Part shown: positions 60,090 through 64,000 of the stretch, piece after piece
How the letters are laid out: every line of letters begins with the position of its first letter
Numbering within the stretch: the first letter of the stretch is position 1
Source: CBDCUQ01 sp965222835
GTDB taxonomy: Bacteria > Pseudomonadota > Alphaproteobacteria > Rhizobiales > Hyphomicrobiaceae
Length of the DNA stretch: 64,000 nt
NCBI GenBank assembly: GCA_965222835.1
Contig: CBDCUQ010000004.1
Location: 620,001 to 684,000 of the forward strand
Direction: 5' to 3'
Position numbers and translations under genes: made by a program
The notes under the pieces: generated by a model
Told to the model about the DNA's origin: nothing
Database searches by the model: none
The model's input: the letters and a program-made list of their open reading frames with translations, nothing else

Positions 60090-61094
60090 TTAATACCAAA
60101 CGCCCGGCCACCGATACCGCGGGCGCATGGCGATCGGGCCATAGCCGACCATCGACACCATAGGCTGCTCAACAATCACAAGCGGTTCCATGACGGGCTG
60201 GTCTTTGAGCTCCAGCAGGCGCGCAATCCGGTCTTTGGTGTGGGGATGGCTGCGCAGCAGAGATGGTTGAGGAATGCGCCTCTGCGGCACGGGATACATC
60301 AGGTCCTCCCATACATGACCGGTATAGGATTCGACTCGGCGGAGGGCTGAGGCAAGACCCAGCGGATCGCCGGTCACAGCTGCGGCTTCCAGATCGGCGT
60401 CGAATTCGCGGACGCGCGATAGGCCGAGCTGCATAAGATTAGACAGAGCCGGGGCCAGATAGAGAAGAAGGATGGCCCACCATGATACGGCGTCGGGACT
60501 GGTTGGACCAACGATGAGATTGAAGACGGCCAACCCGAGGGCGACATAAGATATGATTTGCAAGAAGCGTGTGACGAGGTCGGCGAGTCCCATGACTTCC
60601 AGGTCGTTGTTGCGAATGTGGCTCATCTCATGAGCGATAACGCCTGCCACCTCGCGCAACGTCAGCCGTCGCAACAGTCCTTCGGTTACGGCGATGGCCG
60701 GCCGCTCGGAGGTGCCGGCCGTAAAGGCATTCAGCGTCGTGCTGGGGATGGCGTAGAGTTCCGGTCGCACGGCCAGACCAGCCCGATAGGCGAGAACATC
60801 GACGAGGCTCGAAAGCTGGCTCTCGTCGCGCGGCACGTGCCGGGCACCGTACAGCCGCATCACCGTTTCGGCGGGAATACGTGGTGACAGCATCGCCAGC
60901 ACGCCGAGCACGCCGACCGAGAGTAGGGCGCCAAGTGGCCCCCATAGGATCCATGTCGCCGTTGTCAGAATGGCACCGATGCCGCCGATCAGCAGCAGAG
61001 AGTGCATCATATTCCGTGATTTGTGCTCGCGCTCGGCCGCCTGATCGAGAAATGGGCCGCTTTCCGGGCTTTGAGTTGCTGTCGCTGCCGGCAT
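60090..61094 (-). CDS. M48 family membrane metalloprotease (HtpX-like)
   Basis: 334 residues. The zinc motif HEMSH is at about residues 155-159 (VAGVIAHEMSHIRNNDLE) with the third ligand in VREFDADLEAA. Two helices precede the protease part (about 33-70) and one or two follow. TLNAFTAGTSERPAIAVTEG fits the M48 pattern. HtpX-type proteases cut misfolded membrane proteins. ATG 61094 follows GGGGAGA. The C-terminal 40 residues (MEPLVIVEQPMVSM...) are an additional tail. Confidence 0.9.
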   Translation of the reverse strand: MPAATATQSPESGPFLDQAAEREHKSRNMMHSLLLIGGIGAILTTATWILWGPLGALLSVGVLGVLAMLSPRIPAETVMRLYGARHVPRDESQLSSLVDVLAYRAGLAVRPELYAIPSTTLNAFTAGTSERPAIAVTEGLLRRLTLREVAGVIAHEMSHIRNNDLEVMGLADLVTRFLQIISYVALGLAVFNLIVGPTSPDAVSWWAILLLYLAPALSNLMQLGLSRVREFDADLEAAAVTGDPLGLASALRRVESYTGHVWEDLMYPVPQRRIPQPSLLRSHPHTKDRIARLLELKDQPVMEPLVIVEQPMVSMVGYGPIAMRPRYRWPGVWY

Positions 61095-61201
61095 GGTCTT
61101 TCTCCCCGCGGAACACGACTCGACGAGCACCATCGAAGGACCGCTGTCACTGCGAAATCAGGCCATTGTTGGGCGGCGCGTGCCGGGGCTCAGTTCGACG
61201 T

Positions 61202-61906
61202 TTAGAACTTCGCCATGCCTTCGGCGTCGACCTTGACGCTCGCTTCGGCCTCCCATGCCGACAGCAAGGCCGGCAGTATATCTTCGGCGCGGTTGACGAC
61301 TGTGAAGCTGACATCGAGCCCGGTACGAATGAATGCCTCTTCTCGCATGTGTGCGAGCAGATCCAAGAACGGCTTCCAGAAATTCTCGATGTTTGCGATC
61401 ACGATTGGTTTTTCGTGGCGTCCGAGTTGGAACCAGGTCAGCTGCTCGACAAGCTCCTCCAATGTTCCAATACCACCCGGCAAGGCGACGAAGGCATCGG
61501 ACTGCTCGAACATCGTCTTCTTGCGCTCGTGCATGTCCTCGGTGACAATCAGCCGGTTGACGTCTTCCAGCATGTGTTCGCGGGCCGTGAGGAATTCCGG
61601 GATGATGCCGGTAACGTGGCCACCTGCATCGAGTGTGGCGCGGGCAATTGTGCCCATGAGGCCCAGGCCTCCGCCGCCGTAGACCAGGCCGACGCCGTTC
61701 TTGGCGAGATCGGTGCCAAGTGTGTTCGCAGCTTTTGCATAGGTGGGATCGTTTCCGCTGCCTGATCCGCAATAGACGCACACCTGCCGTTGGCTCACAG
61801 GAACTGTGCGCGGGGGTGGGGCCGGCTTGCGCGCCCTTCTTTTTTGTCCTTGGGGTGGGGTGCTCCGCGTGGCGCCATCAAATGTTCGCTTACTGTAGTC
61901 AGACAC
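61202..61906 (-). CDS. LOG family protein (lysine decarboxylase-like, PGGxGTxxE)
   Basis: 234 residues. The Rossmann-type fold has CVYCGSGSGNDPTYAKAA, GLVYGGGGLGLMGTIA and the active-site ALPGGIGTLEEL (about 141-152). LOG proteins are nucleoside 5'-monophosphate phosphoribohydrolases acting on cytokinin-type and other nucleotides; many old annotations as lysine decarboxylase are wrong. A 40-residue Pro/Arg-rich N-terminal extension is present. GTG start at 61906 with AGGA upstream. 110 bp separate it from the M48 gene. Confidence 0.9.
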   Translation of the reverse strand: MSDYSKRTFDGATRSTPPQGQKRRARKPAPPPRTVPVSQRQVCVYCGSGSGNDPTYAKAANTLGTDLAKNGVGLVYGGGGLGLMGTIARATLDAGGHVTGIIPEFLTAREHMLEDVNRLIVTEDMHERKKTMFEQSDAFVALPGGIGTLEELVEQLTWFQLGRHEKPIVIANIENFWKPFLDLLAHMREEAFIRTGLDVSFTVVNRAEDILPALLSAWEAEASVKVDAEGMAKF

Positions 61907-62217
61907 AGTTTTTCCTGATCCATTGTTTCAATGCTGTCTTTCCAAGAGATAATAGCGGGCTTTTGGGTTCACAATTGCGACCGAGCAAAGACAGAGTAAC
62001 CAGTAGCTTAGGTGGCTATGCAACCTTCCGGTCATGGGTATGGGTCCTGGCACACGCACCGGCTGCAGTTGGCCTTTGATATGCCTTGGAATTGCCGGAT
62101 CGCGCTCGGCGGCCTAATGTGGTCACGTGACTTGAGTAATGGTCTTATTCGCGCGCCTTAAGGTGCGATCAAATATGACGAATTAGGCTGCGTGGGGTGG
62201 GTTTCGAGTACCGGGTT
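61907..62217. other. Intergenic region between LOG gene and the Ig-like/coiled-coil gene
   Basis: 311 bases between divergent genes, AT-richer than the flanking genes. I see no RNA gene, hairpin or convincing promoter pair, though both genes must be started from here. Confidence 0.4.
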
Positions 62218-64000
62218 ATGGCGCAGAAGACAATGTTTCCAGGCGCGCTGCTGGGCGCCATAGCTATCGTTAGCGTTGCGGCCGTGGCGGCGGGTAGCCA
62301 GTTGCGGCGCGAAGCACCGTCTCTCCGAGATCATCCACGGCTGATGCGGCTCGCTGGGCCCGGATTTGGCGGTACCACGACTACATGGGCTGAGCGGCTG
62401 TTCGAACGTTTGGCCGCCGGTTCGGTACGGAACCGGTCTGGCGGGGGTTCTGCTGCGGCGCCCTCCTTTTCGCGGATCGTTATTGAGGCGGTAGGCGTCT
62501 CCCGACTTGAAGGCCGGGGTGTGCCGGGGAGCCAGGTTCTTCTCAAATCTGACGGCCGGACGATCGGTGTTGCCAAAGTTGCGGCGGACGGCCGCTGGAC
62601 GGTGACTCTTAAGAAGGCACTGGCTGCCGGCGAGCACCGAATTTCATCCGTTACGGCGGGGTCTTCGCGTGTTGTCTACGGCGAGGATGTGCGCGTCTTC
62701 GTGCCGGTCAATTTCAAAGGGACTGCCGTCGTTGCCCAGAATGCTGCTTCCGGCTCGACACGAAGCCGGGCGGAGCGCCTTGCGCACGAGGCGACGGAGG
62801 AATTCGACCGGATTCTCGATGGGCCGGCAACAGAGCGACGGCCAGGCTGGGACTTCATTGGGGATCGGGAACGTTCGGTCTCAACGGAACGGGGAGCGGC
62901 CCGCTTGCCCGAGCCGGTCGTTGAGTGGCTCAAGTGGTCTTCGCAGACTTATCAAGAGACGGTTGTCGACACGTTTCGATCACCGGATGGGACCCTTGCG
63001 CAGGGACCAGACCCCGTGCGTGACAGCACAGCGCAGCCTGACACCGTGACAGAGCAGGCGGGGCGTTATGGGCCAGCAACTGCGGTCGTGGATTCGGTTC
63101 TGGAGTTTCTAAATTCGTGGTTCGACGAAGCGGATGAGATTTATCACCGGGAAGTGGCGCGCCCCTTGTCGGTTCCGGCACCGGATGGCGGTGCTGTTAC
63201 GGTCGCCGAAAAAGATGCCGTCAACGACAGGGCGAAAGAGGATGCGCGCGCTTTCACCGAGGCACGGCGTAAGGCCGATGAGACCTGGAAGTGGCTGCAG
63301 GAAAAGGCCGCGGCGGAAGCTGATACCGAGGAAGCGCGGCGTCTTGCGAAAGAAATTGCAGAGCGCGAAGCCGAGGAGCGCGCGTTTCTCAAGCGAGAGG
63401 CCGAGCGCGCCCGTGACGCGGCCCGGCGCCGAACGGAGGAGACGGAACGGCAGTTTGAGGAACGTCTAGAACGCCTTCGAGAGGCGCAGCAGGCGCAAAA
63501 AGAGCGCGAGGCACAGCGCAGGCTCGATGAAGCCCGCAAGGAGTACGAAGCCCGGCGTGCTGCAGCGGAAGCGAAAGCACGCGCCGCTGCGGTTGCGGCC
63601 AAGCGCGCCGAAGACGAAGAGGCCCGCCGAATTGCAGCCGCCAAAGCAGCGGCTGAGGAGGCCGCTGCCAAGAAACGGGCTGCTGCGAAGGCGGCTGCCG
63701 AGAAGGCGAAAGCTGAGAAGGCAGAAGCGCGCCGGATTGCGGCTGCGAAGGCTGCGGCGAAGGCCGCAGCCGCCAAGAAGAAGGCAACTGAGATAGCGGC
63801 TGCAGAAAAAGCCGCCGCCGAAAGGGCGAAGGCCGAGGAAGCCAAGCGTCGTGCGGCTGAAGCGCGCCGCAGGAAGCAGCAGGAAGAACTGGCCGCCGCT
63901 GAAGCCGCCAAAGCGCGGGCCAAAGCCGCGGCTGCTGAAGCAGCGCGGAAGACGGCCGAGGCGAAGGCCGCAGAACGGGCGCGCCGGGAGGAAGAGCACC
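62218..64000 (+). CDS. Ig-like domain protein with long Ala/Lys/Glu coiled coil (3' end outside window)
   Basis: The frame from ATG 62218 stays open to the window edge (at least 594 residues), so it has no stop here. An N-terminal signal or anchor helix (GALLGAIAIVSVAAVAAG) is followed by a bacterial Ig-like unit (about 75-145: VPGSQVLLKSDGRTIGVAKV, DGRWTVTLKKALAAGEHRI) and an unstructured part. From about residue 340 there is a highly charged, Ala-rich coiled coil with repeats like AAEEAAAKKRAAAKAAAEKA. Similar alphaproteobacterial proteins end in a LysM domain, which would lie beyond 64000. The C-terminus cannot be seen. Many antisense frames here are shadows of the Ala-rich coding. Confidence 0.75.
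   Translation, partial: MAQKTMFPGALLGAIAIVSVAAVAAGSQLRREAPSLRDHPRLMRLAGPGFGGTTTTWAERLFERLAAGSVRNRSGGGSAAAPSFSRIVIEAVGVSRLEGRGVPGSQVLLKSDGRTIGVAKVAADGRWTVTLKKALAAGEHRISSVTAGSSRVVYGEDVRVFVPVNFKGTAVVAQNAASGSTRSRAERLAHEATEEFDRILDGPATERRPGWDFIGDRERSVSTERGAARLPEPVVEWLKWSSQTYQETVVDTFRSPDGTLAQGPDPVRDSTAQPDTVTEQAGRYGPATAVVDSVLEFLNSWFDEADEIYHREVARPLSVPAPDGGAVTVAEKDAVNDRAKEDARAFTEARRKADETWKWLQEKAAAEADTEEARRLAKEIAEREAEERAFLKREAERARDAARRRTEETERQFEERLERLREAQQAQKEREAQRRLDEARKEYEARRAAAEAKARAAAVAAKRAEDEEARRIAAAKAAAEEAAAKKRAAAKAAAEKAKAEKAEARRIAAAKAAAKAAAAKKKATEIAAAEKAAAERAKAEEAKRRAAEARRRKQQEELAAAEAAKARAKAAAAEAARKTAEAKAAERARREEEH

Noticed and set aside
62158..62637. 159-codon minus-strand frame before the Ig-like protein
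   Set aside because: Overlaps the start of the longer plus-strand coding frame, which has a signal helix and an Ig-like domain; the minus-strand product has neither.
63144..63923. Ala/Ser/Arg-rich minus-strand frame at the right end
   Set aside because: Antisense of the Ala/Lys/Glu coiled coil; low complexity mirrors the GCC/GCG-rich sense codons.

Overview
The window looks like chromosomal DNA of an alphaproteobacterium, most likely order Hyphomicrobiales and perhaps near Hyphomicrobiaceae. The evidence is high GC, a DUF2865 protein, a UvrB with long basic tails, two large YcbB-type L,D-transpeptidases, and intergenic palindromic repeats built on 'GTCATCCCGG'-type hairpins. This placement is inference. 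No tRNA, rRNA, CRISPR array, transposase or phage gene was recognised.

Layout. 1-10.6 kb is patchy accessory DNA: a TIR protein with membrane helices, a DUF1353 protein, a cyclase gene with a detached copy of its 3' end, two envelope-stress membrane proteins between those copies, a PucR-type regulator, YCII and GST genes, and a DUF1326/DUF2182 pair. 10.9-18.3 kb is a heavy-metal RND efflux operon: adaptor, pump, small periplasmic protein, response regulator and histidine kinase. 19.0-23.3 kb is an inserted-looking block flanked by gcvP 3' ends. It holds a four-cysteine COG2345-type regulator divergent from three membrane-protein genes, plus a CelD-like acetyltransferase. 23.3-28.0 kb is the glycine cleavage operon gcvT-gcvH-gcvP behind a tandem glycine riboswitch. 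28.2-33.4 kb carries an LprI-like protein, the agmatine-to-putrescine genes aguA and aguB, an inositol monophosphatase family gene, a Sel1-repeat protein and a ThiE-like protein. 33.6-48.1 kb has uvrB, two L,D-transpeptidases, acetyltransferases, a MoaD-like/BNR-repeat pair, a DUF2865 protein, cysS and cimA. 48.2-57.1 kb has two exported pentapeptide-repeat proteins, an outer-membrane protein, a TonB-dependent receptor, and a divergent cluster of one secreted protein with exbB-exbD-tonB. 57.6-64.0 kb has meaB, a DUF6600 protein with a poly-lysine tail, an M48 protease, a LOG protein, and an Ig-like/coiled-coil protein that runs off the window.

The most unusual structure is a recurring one. 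Three genes (cyclase, COG2345 regulator, gcvP) each have a detached, same-orientation copy of their 3' end a few kilobases away, with unrelated genes between the copies. In the cyclase and gcvP fragments most differences are synonymous, so the fragments seem to come from diverged functional homologues and not from local copying. In the cyclase case the divergence stops abruptly at a 248-bp block of perfect identity, which suggests recombination or gene conversion. These look like scars of insertions that used gene-tail homology. A second notable structure is a pair of roughly 350-370 bp elements made of nested inverted repeats (49950-50320 and 57170-57521), each sitting between convergent genes.
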